Assembly: GCA_017960065.1 (NCBI GenBank)
Contig: JAGCZK010000050.1
Location: forward strand, 1-7,556
DNA: 7,556 nt
Source of the DNA: Paludibacteraceae bacterium
GTDB lineage: Bacteria; Bacteroidota; Bacteroidia; Bacteroidales; Paludibacteraceae
Direction of reading: 5' to 3'
A program made the translations under genes and the position numbers. The stretch's first letter is position 1. Each line of letters begins with the position of its first letter. This document shows, one piece after another, positions 1 to 6,019 of this stretch. Below the pieces are notes generated by a model. That model worked only from the letters and a program-made list of their open reading frames with translations, did not search any database and was not told the DNA's origin.

Positions 1-714
1 TCCTACCATTGTGAACGAATCGACGCCGGCTACGATGAGTTCGGACAGCATGTGGTGCGTGTCGAGGTCATTGAGCGACAGCCAGTGCTGTTGGCCGAGG
101 CTGTGTCCTTCGGCATCCTGCACGTCAAACGGGAGGCGGCAGATTTGCGGGCATACGCCGCGGTTGGCACTGCGCCCGGCCAGGGCTTGCCCGGCATAGC
201 ACTGGCCGCTGTAGCTGACGCAAAGGGCCCCGTGTACAAAGGCTTCGAGGCGCACGCGGGTGTTTTGGCGGATTTGGCGGATGTCTTCGAGGCTGAGTTC
301 GCGGGCCAATACGACCTGCTCGCAGCCAATCTGCTCCAAAAACTGCACCTTTTCGGCCGTGCGGTTGTCGCATTGGGTCGAGGCGTGCAGGGCGATGGGG
401 GGCAGGTCGAGCTCGAAAATGCCCATGTCCTGCACAATCAGGGCGTCGGCCCCGATGCGGTAGAGCGATTCGATGATTGAGCGGGCCTCTTGGATTTCGT
501 CGTCGGTCAGAATCGTGTTGAGCGTGACATAGACCTTGGCCCGGTACAGGTGGGCGAATTTTACCAGTTCGGTCAATTCGTCCAAACTGTTGCCTGCAGC
601 AGCCCGTGCCCCGAATTTCGGCGCACCGATATATACGGCGTCGGCCCCGTGCAGAATGGCCGCACGGGCAATTTCGGCGTTTCGGGCCGGCGCTAACAGT
701 TCGAGGGTACGCAT
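1..714 (-). CDS. rlhA: U32 family protein, RlhA-like (23S rRNA C2501 hydroxylation), 5' part only
   Basis: Only the first 238 codons are present; the gene runs off the left edge. The translation follows what I recall of E. coli RlhA (YdcP) nearly end to end: LELLAPARNAEIARAAILHG near residues 4-23, GADAVYIGAPKFGARAAAGN at 23-42, LIVQDMGIFELDLPP at 92-106, HASTQCDNRT at 110-119. The U32 signature E-x-F-x2-G-A-L-C-x4-G-x-C lies at 158-172. The cysteines at 165, 172, 188 and 192 match the cluster-binding set of this family. RlhA is a cytoplasmic protein needed for hydroxylation of C2501 in 23S rRNA, using prephenate; the family name 'peptidase' is historical. The ATG at 714 starts just before the conserved LELLAPAR block and lies 18 nt after a -7 box. 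One oddity is that the usual FKIEG motif reads FTMVG at residues 234-238, right at the window edge. The paralogue TrhP is less likely given the close match to RlhA. Confidence 0.88.
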   Translation of the reverse strand, partial: MRTLELLAPARNAEIARAAILHGADAVYIGAPKFGARAAAGNSLDELTELVKFAHLYRAKVYVTLNTILTDDEIQEARSIIESLYRIGADALIVQDMGIFELDLPPIALHASTQCDNRTAEKVQFLEQIGCEQVVLARELSLEDIRQIRQNTRVRLEAFVHGALCVSYSGQCYAGQALAGRSANRGVCPQICRLPFDVQDAEGHSLGQQHWLSLNDLDTHHMLSELIVAGVDSFTMVG

Positions 715-732
715 GGTTGGCGATTTGTTTCG

Positions 733-763
733 CAAAGATATAAAAAAAGCCGCATAGCGAAAC
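733..763 (-). promoter_or_regulatory. Predicted promoter of the rlhA-like gene
   Basis: On the minus strand TATCTTTG (740-733) fits the Bacteroidota -7 consensus TAnnTTTG exactly. A weak -33 candidate, GTTT at 763-760, lies 19 nt upstream inside the terminator hairpin of the preceding operon. The start codon follows 18 nt after the box, the same distance as for metA in this window. The -7 box is clear; the -33 element is weak. Confidence 0.6.
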
Positions 764-778
764 TATGCGACTCTTTTT
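741..778 (-). terminator. Intrinsic terminator after the lipoprotein operon
   Basis: A perfect 7-bp stem (CGCATAG at 751-757 with CTATGCG at 763-769) closes a 5-nt loop. On the minus strand it is followed by a T tract (748-742). The stem extends partly outward through 749/771 and 748/772. A T run at 774-778 also gives it the form of a bidirectional terminator, but no plus-strand gene enters it. It begins about 20 nt after the stop codon of the last lipoprotein gene. Confidence 0.75.
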
Positions 779-796
779 ATCACGAAAGCGAATAAA

Positions 797-1348
797 TTAT
801 TTTATGCGCTCGCACTTGATGGAGTTGACGGAGCTAATCAAGCAATAACCCCATTCGTCCAATTCATCTTCGTCAGCTTCGTAGCCGTAAGCATAGTAGA
901 GCTCATCTCCGCTGATTTCACGATAGCTGTCAAAACTCAGGCTGACATGGTCGTCATCAGCAAATTCCAACTTGCCTACGATCGTCATCGAACCATACAT
1001 GGAAGAACGTCTGCCAAGGGAACGTAATCCATTGTCGTTCATGTTCATGGAGAACGTTTTGGTAGCAGGGAAGTAGCTGTACGAAAATTCCATAGTACTG
1101 CTGCCAGCCATCATGCATCCGGTGGTGTCGGAAAGGAAGTAGATTTCGGCCGATGACATATAGGAATCTTCGGGCGAACCTTCGTAAATTTTATTTCCGT
1201 TCAGATAAACTTCCGAATACGTCGATTCGATTTTCCATTTTCCGTTCAACTTTTTGTAAACTGCACCTTCTTCGTCTTCGCAGGCGGTAAAGCCAAGCAT
1301 CATGCCGGCAGCCAAGGCCAGGCTGGCCAAAATTCTAGTTGCTTTCAT
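797..1348 (-). CDS. Small lipoprotein with lipocalin-like start (third of three)
   Basis: This 183-aa protein has a type II signal peptide: basic MKATR, a hydrophobic stretch, then LGFTAC with the lipidated cysteine at about residue 23. CEDEE follows, an acidic stretch of the kind that directs Bacteroidota lipoproteins to the cell surface. The mature part opens with KKLNGKWKIEST, whose G-x-W (G36, W38) resembles the first strand of lipocalin-like domains, and YLNGN follows, as in the two upstream genes. A C-terminal acidic/aromatic patch (YAYGYEADEDELDEW) precedes a basic end. I chose ATG 1348; a TTG at 1357 would add three residues. It lies 20 nt after the preceding stop codon and has a terminator 19 nt downstream, so it is the last gene of the cluster. 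Its ligand and function are unknown; secreted lipoprotein is firm, lipocalin-like fold is inference. Confidence 0.8.
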   Translation of the reverse strand: MKATRILASLALAAGMMLGFTACEDEEGAVYKKLNGKWKIESTYSEVYLNGNKIYEGSPEDSYMSSAEIYFLSDTTGCMMAGSSTMEFSYSYFPATKTFSMNMNDNGLRSLGRRSSMYGSMTIVGKLEFADDDHVSLSFDSYREISGDELYYAYGYEADEDELDEWGYCLISSVNSIKCERIK

Positions 1349-1368
1349 AATTTTCAAATTTAATGTGA

Positions 1369-1857
1369 TTATTCTTTAACAAGCGTGATGTATTGGAAAT
1401 ACTCGTAAACGTTGGCGATTTCGTATTTTCCGGTTTCGTCGTTGTACTCCGTGTCGTAATAGGAGTACTGCTTCATACGCAATTTGAGCGAATTGTCCGT
1501 ACGTTCGATCACTTCGTAGAAATACGAGTATTGCGATCCGTCGTATTGGTAAGTAATACGGAGCAATTGGGTGTTCTCGTCATAGAAATACGAGGCGTAT
1601 TCGGAATAATTGCCCACTTGCTCGAATGCGATTTCTTCCTCGCTCAAGATGTAATAGTACATTGACGGGCTGGCGTTCAGATCCTGGTCGCTGGAATAAT
1701 CTTCTTCACCGTTGACGAAGGTAACATCGCGCATCTCGGTCACTTTCCATTTGCTGCCCACTTCCAAGTACGGGGCTTCTTCACATGCAGTGGTACCGAA
1801 AATCAACGCACCACAACCAATCAAGGTGTATAACCAACTTTTAATATTCGTTTTCAT
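1369..1857 (-). CDS. Small tyrosine-rich lipoprotein (second of three)
   Basis: This 162-aa protein begins with a lipoprotein signal peptide (MKTNIKSW, hydrophobic core, FGTTAC with Cys25, then EEA). The mature part starts LEVGSKWKVTEMRDVTFVNG, which lines up with KLNGKWKIES...YLNG and KLNGEWELTS...LLNG of its two neighbours, although the GxW spacing is G-S-K-W here. About 23 of 162 residues are tyrosine, many in alternating patterns such as YQYDGSQYSYFYE, as expected for exposed beta strands. The C-terminal acidic loop (YYDTEYNDETGKYE) resembles that of the first gene. It starts 13 nt after the first gene's stop codon with no Shine-Dalgarno sequence, so it is probably co-transcribed. I recognise no specific family. 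It is most likely an envelope-anchored beta-barrel or lipocalin-like binding protein. Confidence 0.8.
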   Translation of the reverse strand: MKTNIKSWLYTLIGCGALIFGTTACEEAPYLEVGSKWKVTEMRDVTFVNGEEDYSSDQDLNASPSMYYYILSEEEIAFEQVGNYSEYASYFYDENTQLLRITYQYDGSQYSYFYEVIERTDNSLKLRMKQYSYYDTEYNDETGKYEIANVYEYFQYITLVKE

Positions 1858-1870
1858 ATCTCAATAAAAT

Positions 1871-2392
1871 TTATTTTTTAGAAAAAGTCATGATTGTTTT
1901 GTATTGGTAGGAATCATATACCGGGTTTTCGGGGTCGTCGGTTTCTTCGTCGTTGTACGATTTGTATTCATATTCGATATACGAAAGAACGATTTCGGTA
2001 CCCGAGAAGGAATCTACCGTATAGATTTCGATATCTTCGTCATCTTTTTCCTTGAAGAAGATTCTGTCGCCCAACACTTGGTAGTAGAAGGTGGTGGTAG
2101 CCATCGATGAGTACGAGCTCAAGAGGAAAGCGGTTTGGCCGTCTTTGTTGAAAATCATCGAGCAAATCGGTGCATACGCCTTGGCGGTCGTTCCATAGAA
2201 CGTCGTGTCGGCATAATGGCTTTCTTGGTTAATTTCGCCGTTCAAAAGTTCAACATAGCGAACAGAAGTGAGTTCCCATTCTCCGTTGAGTTTCTTTTCC
2301 GTCTTTAAATCTTCGCTTTCACAAGAAGTGAAAAACGTCAGCATCAACCCTGCCATCAGCAGAACTGCGCCAAATAAACTTTTTACTTTCAT
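1871..2392 (-). CDS. Small lipoprotein with lipocalin-like start (first of three)
   Basis: I take ATG 2392 as the start (173 aa), because MKVKSLFGAVLLMAGLMLTF directly forms a signal peptide; an upstream in-frame start would only add ten residues before it. The lipobox is FFTSC with Cys24, followed by ESED, an acidic stretch compatible with surface export. EKKLNGEWELTSVRYVELLNGE (G37, W39) matches the opening of the third gene closely. A C-terminal loop rich in D, E and Y (YNDEETDDPENPVYDSY) ends in a strand, TIMTFSKK. It starts 40 nt after the pheA stop codon. I see only an imperfect -7 box (TAATTTTA, 2417-2410) and no -33 element, so read-through from pheA or a weak own promoter are both possible. 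Function unknown. Confidence 0.8.
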   Translation of the reverse strand: MKVKSLFGAVLLMAGLMLTFFTSCESEDLKTEKKLNGEWELTSVRYVELLNGEINQESHYADTTFYGTTAKAYAPICSMIFNKDGQTAFLLSSYSSMATTTFYYQVLGDRIFFKEKDDEDIEIYTVDSFSGTEIVLSYIEYEYKSYNDEETDDPENPVYDSYQYKTIMTFSKK

Positions 2393-2432
2393 TTTTGTGG
2401 ATTTGGTTATAAAATTAAACAATAAAGTTGTT

Positions 2433-3275
2433 TCATATCGTACTGAGTCCCTGCTTGTACTCGCCCAAAATCTTCAATTGCTTGGTCAGCGGGCGGGTGG
2501 CATCGATCGACTGGCGGTAGTGCGTGTAGTCATCGTAAATCACATCGATGTAGAACATGTACTCCCATTCGCGTCCGATAATGGGCAGCGACTGTATCTT
2601 GGTCAGATTTATCTTATAGAACGAGAAAATCGACAATACCTGCGACAGCGAGCCTTCGTTGTGCGGCAAGCTGAACACGATGCTGGCTTTGTTCGAATCC
2701 TTAGGAGTGCAGAGCGATTCGGCCTGCCAAGGGTCGCACAATACCAAAAACCGTGTCAGGTTGTGCTTGTTCGTCTCAATCTCTTCTTCCAACACTTTCA
2801 TCCCGTACAGGGCGGCTGCGTCTTTCGAACATATCGCCGCATGGCCGTGCAGGGTGTTTTCGCTGATGTTTTTGGCCGCTCCGGCAGTGTCGTCCGTTTC
2901 CACAATCTTGAATTCGGGATGACGCTGCAAAAAGTCGCGGCACTGCATCAGGGCCACCGGGTGGCTGTTCACCTCCCGGATGTCTTTCCAGTCTTCGTCG
3001 GGCAGGCACATGATCGAGTGGCTGATGCGCAACTTGTGCTCGCCGACGATTTGTGCGCCGCTTTCGCGAAGCAACTCGTAATTGTGCAGCAGCGAACCGG
3101 CGATGGTGTTTTCAATAGCCATGAGCGCAATGACATTGCTGTCGGCCTTGAGCTGACGGAACACCTCTTCGAAGGTGTCGCAGCAAATCAACTCGATGTT
3201 TTCTCCGTTGAAGTAGCGGTGTGCCGCAACGTCGTGGAAAGAACCGATTTGACCTTGTATGGCTATTCTTTTCAT
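2433..3275 (-). CDS. pheA: Prephenate dehydratase with ACT domain
   Basis: This 280-aa monofunctional enzyme converts prephenate to phenylpyruvate in phenylalanine synthesis in the cytoplasm; no chorismate mutase domain is attached. Visible catalytic-domain blocks are IQGQIGSFHDVAA (6-18), MAIENTIAGSL (52-62), SHPVALMQC (104-112) and the catalytic HNLTRF (171-176, with T174-R175-F176). An ACT regulatory domain fills about 197-275. Its two ligand-binding motifs are unusual: GALV is GSLS (208-211) and ESRP is QSLP (228-231), so allosteric behaviour may differ from E. coli PheA. The second change may be a trait of the phylum. The start ATG lies only 8 nt downstream of a perfect -7 box. The gene stands apart from other aromatic amino acid genes: a glucanase is upstream and a lipoprotein cluster downstream. 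Confidence 0.95.
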   Translation of the reverse strand: MKRIAIQGQIGSFHDVAAHRYFNGENIELICCDTFEEVFRQLKADSNVIALMAIENTIAGSLLHNYELLRESGAQIVGEHKLRISHSIMCLPDEDWKDIREVNSHPVALMQCRDFLQRHPEFKIVETDDTAGAAKNISENTLHGHAAICSKDAAALYGMKVLEEEIETNKHNLTRFLVLCDPWQAESLCTPKDSNKASIVFSLPHNEGSLSQVLSIFSFYKINLTKIQSLPIIGREWEYMFYIDVIYDDYTHYRQSIDATRPLTKQLKILGEYKQGLSTI

Positions 3276-3283
3276 ATATGCTG

Positions 3284-3291
3284 CAAAGATA
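3284..3291 (-). promoter_or_regulatory. -7 box of the pheA promoter
   Basis: TATCTTTG on the minus strand fits TAnnTTTG exactly and lies 8 nt before the pheA ATG, inside the 58-nt gap after the glucanase gene. No convincing TTTG -33 element is found 19-21 nt upstream; the nearest TTTTG (3329-3325) is about 33 nt away. Transcription would begin almost at the start codon. Confidence 0.55.
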
Positions 3292-3333
3292 AGTTAATTT
3301 ATTTAAAAATGTTAAGATTTTTTGCAAAAGTTG

Positions 3334-4812
3334 CTATTCAACCATGAATTTGTATGTTTTTTTGTTGCACACGGCCATGTAAATTCCTCTGGGTAGTCTT
3401 GATGTGTCGGTGCATGATGCATGCCCGATGCCGACAAGGCGGCTTGACGTGTCGTATATGCGGACGCAAGCATTGGGGGCTTCATTGACCAAGGTAATTT
3501 GTGTGTGGCACGGGTTTGGCGATATGAATGTCTGCTTGGCAGGAGGGTTGTTGATGATTGATGGGCGGCATTGGCTTTCTTTGAGTAGGATATTGCTGAT
3601 TTGAATGACCGTTCCCGCCGGATTACCGCCGAAATCGAACAGTAGGCCCGCATTGGGGCAGTCACTCGAAGCCGTCCCGCTTAGCGAGATGTGTCGGCGT
3701 TCGCCCGCCGCCAGTGCAAACTCACCATATGCGGCCGACACGTTGTCAATGCCGAAAGTGTAGGCTTTGGCGGATACTTTGGGTAAGGCGGTGTTGCTTG
3801 TGATGTCGAATTCGAGCGTGTAGTCAATCCCCTGCAACAAGGTGTAGGATGGAGAGATGTTCCATTTGGTCTGCGCTTGCCATTGCGTGCCCGATGCTTC
3901 CGGCAGTTCAATATAAAGGTCCTTTCCGTTGGCGCTTGCCGAACCATTGTTGTATTCTTGCCAGGAGCTGTTTGTGTAGTATATATCGTTGAGTGTCAGA
4001 TTGTTGATTATGTTACAGCCCGAATCGCCGCCGTTGTTGCCGCTGTTGTCGGTTTCTTGATACACGCGTACATAGTCGATGTCCATCTGTGCGGGGCAGG
4101 TATGTTCGTCGGGTGCTCCCGGCCAAGTTCCGCCAATGGCTACGTTGAGCAGAAAGTAGTACGGTTCGTGGTATTGCAGGTAGTTGGGGAAATACGAGCC
4201 GTCTGCCACGCTTTTTGACCAATATACCTGGTTGTCCACATAAAAACTGATTTGGGTTTCTGTCCAAATCATGCCATAGGTGTGCCATTGGGTGACATCA
4301 ATGTTGTACTTTGTTCCGTGGTCTGAAATCAGATTTCCATTGTTCCAGTCGTGGATGGTGCCATACACGATGTTTTCGGAGTTGATATGTTCCATGATGT
4401 CAAATTCGCCGCCATTGGGCCATGAAGCGTTGTGGCTCAACATCCAAAAAGCAGGGCAGAGCCCTTTTCCGTTGTCCATGCGGATGCGGGCCTCCATTTT
4501 CCCGAAGGTGAATTCTTTTTTGCCCATGGTTTTGACACGTCCCGAAGTGTATTCGTATCCGTTTTTGTTTTGCTTGAGCACTCGCAAATGCAAACAGCCG
4601 TCGCTTACCCAGATATTGTCCGATGAGTTTGTGTAATATTGCATCTCATTGCCACCCCAGATTCCTCCTCCGGTTTCTATTGTCCAATAGGACGCATTCA
4701 ATGAGTTGCCTTCAAACTCATCAGCCCAAACCAACTGGTATTCAGCATGTGCCTGCAAAGAAACGAATACAGGGAGCAACAAGCCAAGCAATGATTTGTT
4801 TCGGATTTTCAT
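3334..4812 (-). CDS. GH16 endo-beta-1,3-glucanase (laminarinase-like), T9SS-secreted
   Basis: This 492-aa secreted glycoside hydrolase begins with a Sec signal peptide (MKIRNKSLLG...LQAHA, cleavage near residue 23/24). The GH16 domain spans about 24-252, with WADEFEG (29-35), GGNEMQYY (53-60) and the active site GGEFDIMEH at 134-142. E136 is the predicted nucleophile, D138 the assisting residue and E141 the acid/base. The extra M140 (beta-bulge form) is typical of laminarinases rather than Bacillus lichenases. A Gly/Asn linker (255-265) leads to a beta-rich region (about 266-413) resembling a CBM4/9-type carbohydrate-binding module. The end is a T9SS type A sorting domain: FISPNP (429-434), VRIYDTSSRLVG (450-461), LPRGIYMA (473-480), KTYKFMVE (485-492). 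The start is ATG 4812, directly before the signal peptide. The gene follows metA after 32 nt without a visible own promoter. Substrate is probably beta-1,3- or mixed-linkage glucan; no SusC/SusD genes are nearby. Confidence 0.92.
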   Translation of the reverse strand: MKIRNKSLLGLLLPVFVSLQAHAEYQLVWADEFEGNSLNASYWTIETGGGIWGGNEMQYYTNSSDNIWVSDGCLHLRVLKQNKNGYEYTSGRVKTMGKKEFTFGKMEARIRMDNGKGLCPAFWMLSHNASWPNGGEFDIMEHINSENIVYGTIHDWNNGNLISDHGTKYNIDVTQWHTYGMIWTETQISFYVDNQVYWSKSVADGSYFPNYLQYHEPYYFLLNVAIGGTWPGAPDEHTCPAQMDIDYVRVYQETDNSGNNGGDSGCNIINNLTLNDIYYTNSSWQEYNNGSASANGKDLYIELPEASGTQWQAQTKWNISPSYTLLQGIDYTLEFDITSNTALPKVSAKAYTFGIDNVSAAYGEFALAAGERRHISLSGTASSDCPNAGLLFDFGGNPAGTVIQISNILLKESQCRPSIINNPPAKQTFISPNPCHTQITLVNEAPNACVRIYDTSSRLVGIGHASCTDTSRLPRGIYMAVCNKKTYKFMVE

Positions 4813-4844
4813 ACCTTGAACGAGATTTTTGTTGGACAAACCCC

Positions 4845-5762
4845 TTAATCGATGCTGTTGATGTCGTAAGGAGTTTCTTGATATACGAAATAGTTCAACC
4901 AGTTGGTGTACAAGAGATTGGCGTGGCTTTTCCAACGGACAACCGGTTCGAGTTTGGGGTTGTCGTCGCGGAAGTAATTGGCCGGAGGGGCGATGTCGAG
5001 CCCTTTGGCCAGGTCGCGCGCATACTCATCGCCCAAGGTGTTGGGGGCGTACTCGGGGTGGCCGGTGATGAAAAATTCGCGTCCGCCGCGGGCCATGACC
5101 ATGTAAACGCCCGACTCCTTCGATTCGGAAATCACTTTGAGGCCCTTGACCTTTTTGAGGTCTTCTTTCCTCACTTCGGAATAGCGGCTGTGGGGAACGA
5201 AAAATTCGTCGTCGAATCCTCTGAATATCGGGTTTTTCTTGTCGGACACCGTATGTTTGAACACGCCGAACATCTTTTGCGGCAGCTCGTGCTTGGGCAC
5301 TCCGTAAAAATGGTACAAGCCCGCCAGGGCGGCCCAACAAATGTACAGGGTGGAGGTGACGTGGTGCTGCGACCAGTCGAAGATGTCGGTCAGCTCGTCC
5401 CAGTAGTTCACCTGGCCGAACTCCATTTTCTCGACCGGGGCGCCGGTGACGATCATGCCGTCGTATTTTTGCTGCCGGATCGAGTCGAAATCCTTGTAAA
5501 ACATCTTGAGGTGCTCGATGGGCGTATTCTTCGAAGTGTGCGATTTTAACTTGATAAAATCGATTTCAATCTGCAGCGGGGAGTTCGACAGCAGGCGGAT
5601 CAGATCGGTTTCGGTCGTGATTTTGATGGGCATCAGGTTGAGTATGGCGATTTTGAGTGGCCGCACATCCTGTGTTGACGCCCGCTTGCTGTCCATCACG
5701 AAAATGTTTTCGTTTTTCAGGGTCTTGATGGCCGGTAGTTCAGCTGGAATGGTTAGAGGCAT
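4845..5762 (-). CDS. metA: Homoserine O-acyltransferase, predicted acetyl-CoA-specific
   Basis: This 305-aa cytoplasmic enzyme activates the hydroxyl of homoserine, the first committed step of methionine synthesis. It is collinear with E. coli MetA from MPLTIPAELP to the C-terminal SHANLLYTNWLNYFVYQETP. The catalytic cysteine C142 lies in YICWAALAGLY, H235 and E237 in ITGHPEY. Residue 111, the reported acyl-CoA selector, is Glu (TGAPVEKMEF), where E. coli has Gly. In characterised MetA proteins Glu111 goes with acetyl-CoA, so O-acetylhomoserine is the predicted product despite the usual 'succinyltransferase' label. I chose ATG 5762 because it aligns with the family N terminus; the in-frame extension upstream contains the promoter. 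The promoter matches the consensus well and the start lies 18 nt after the -7 box. No riboswitch fits in the short leader. No terminator separates it from the glucanase gene. Confidence 0.95.
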   Translation of the reverse strand: MPLTIPAELPAIKTLKNENIFVMDSKRASTQDVRPLKIAILNLMPIKITTETDLIRLLSNSPLQIEIDFIKLKSHTSKNTPIEHLKMFYKDFDSIRQQKYDGMIVTGAPVEKMEFGQVNYWDELTDIFDWSQHHVTSTLYICWAALAGLYHFYGVPKHELPQKMFGVFKHTVSDKKNPIFRGFDDEFFVPHSRYSEVRKEDLKKVKGLKVISESKESGVYMVMARGGREFFITGHPEYAPNTLGDEYARDLAKGLDIAPPANYFRDDNPKLEPVVRWKSHANLLYTNWLNYFVYQETPYDINSID

Positions 5763-5780
5763 TTTTCGCTTAGTTTTGCA

Positions 5781-5812
5781 CAAAAGTACGCAATTCTGCG
5801 CAATGTGGCAAA
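5781..5812 (-). promoter_or_regulatory. Predicted metA promoter (-33/-7)
   Basis: On the minus strand TTTG (5812-5809) is followed after 20 nt by TACTTTTG (5788-5781), a complete match to the Bacteroidota consensus TTTG-N19-21-TAnnTTTG. This is the best promoter in the window. The expected transcription start is near 5775, giving a leader of roughly 12 nt. Confidence 0.75.
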
Positions 5813-5844
5813 TATTAGGGATTTTTTTACAATGAAATGGCACT

Positions 5845-5877
5845 AAAAAAACAAAAGGCTCTCACGCCAGAGAACCT
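5845..5877 (-). terminator. Intrinsic terminator downstream of the MATE gene
   Basis: An 8-bp stem (5856-5863 with 5870-5877) closes a 6-nt loop, followed on the minus strand by TTTTGTTTTTTT (5856-5845). The pair 5859/5874 is G-U in minus-strand RNA but C-A in plus-strand RNA, so the hairpin belongs to the minus strand. It would end transcription from the MATE gene, whose stop codon is about 145 nt upstream, and any RNA starting in between, before the metA promoter. Confidence 0.8.
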
Positions 5878-5914
5878 ACTTGCTAACCTTAAATCAAATA
5901 CTATGAAAAAATCA
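5845..5914 (-). ncRNA. Possible small RNA (~70 nt) in the MATE-metA gap
   Basis: Between the MATE stop codon and its terminator lie about 145 nt with no plausible gene. Inside, on the minus strand, CTTG (5950-5947) is followed after 19 nt by TAGATTTG (5927-5920), which fits the -33/-7 promoter pattern with one mismatch. A transcript starting near 5914 and ending in the terminator would be about 70 nt: an AU-rich unstructured 5' half, the segment ATTTAAGGTTAGCAAG, then the terminal hairpin. No known RNA family is recognised. The alternative is simply a long 3' untranslated region of the MATE mRNA. The start is inferred from the -7 box; the end is set by the T tract. Confidence 0.3.
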
Positions 5915-6019
5915 CAATGCAAATCTACGGCCGTTTTGGCACAAAGCAAGCGTTGGGTTTGAAAATTTCGGTTTGGCAAGCGTTTTTTACGATGAAAAGG
6001 TCTTTTTATTACAAAAGTG

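Noticed and set aside
2268..3347. A 359-codon open frame on the plus strand across pheA
   Set aside because: It is the antisense of pheA, which has clear catalytic motifs; the plus-strand translation shows no recognisable domain.
4623..5549. A 308-codon open frame on the plus strand across metA and the glucanase start
   Set aside because: It is antisense to two well-supported genes and has no domain or start signal of its own.
5771..5778. TAGTTTTG, a -7-like box on the plus strand opposite the metA promoter
   Set aside because: No -33 element lies at the right distance and no plus-strand gene follows; it arises from the near-palindrome around the metA -7 box.
5903..5962. A 19-codon plus-strand ORF starting MKKSQCKS in the MATE-metA gap
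   Set aside because: It has no convincing promoter or terminator on that strand, and its upstream hairpin pairs better as minus-strand RNA.
5946..5984. GCAAGCGTT present twice, 30 bp apart
   Set aside because: Two copies of a 9-mer without further structure are too little to call a repeat array or operator pair, though the first copy overlaps the possible -33 element of the small RNA candidate.
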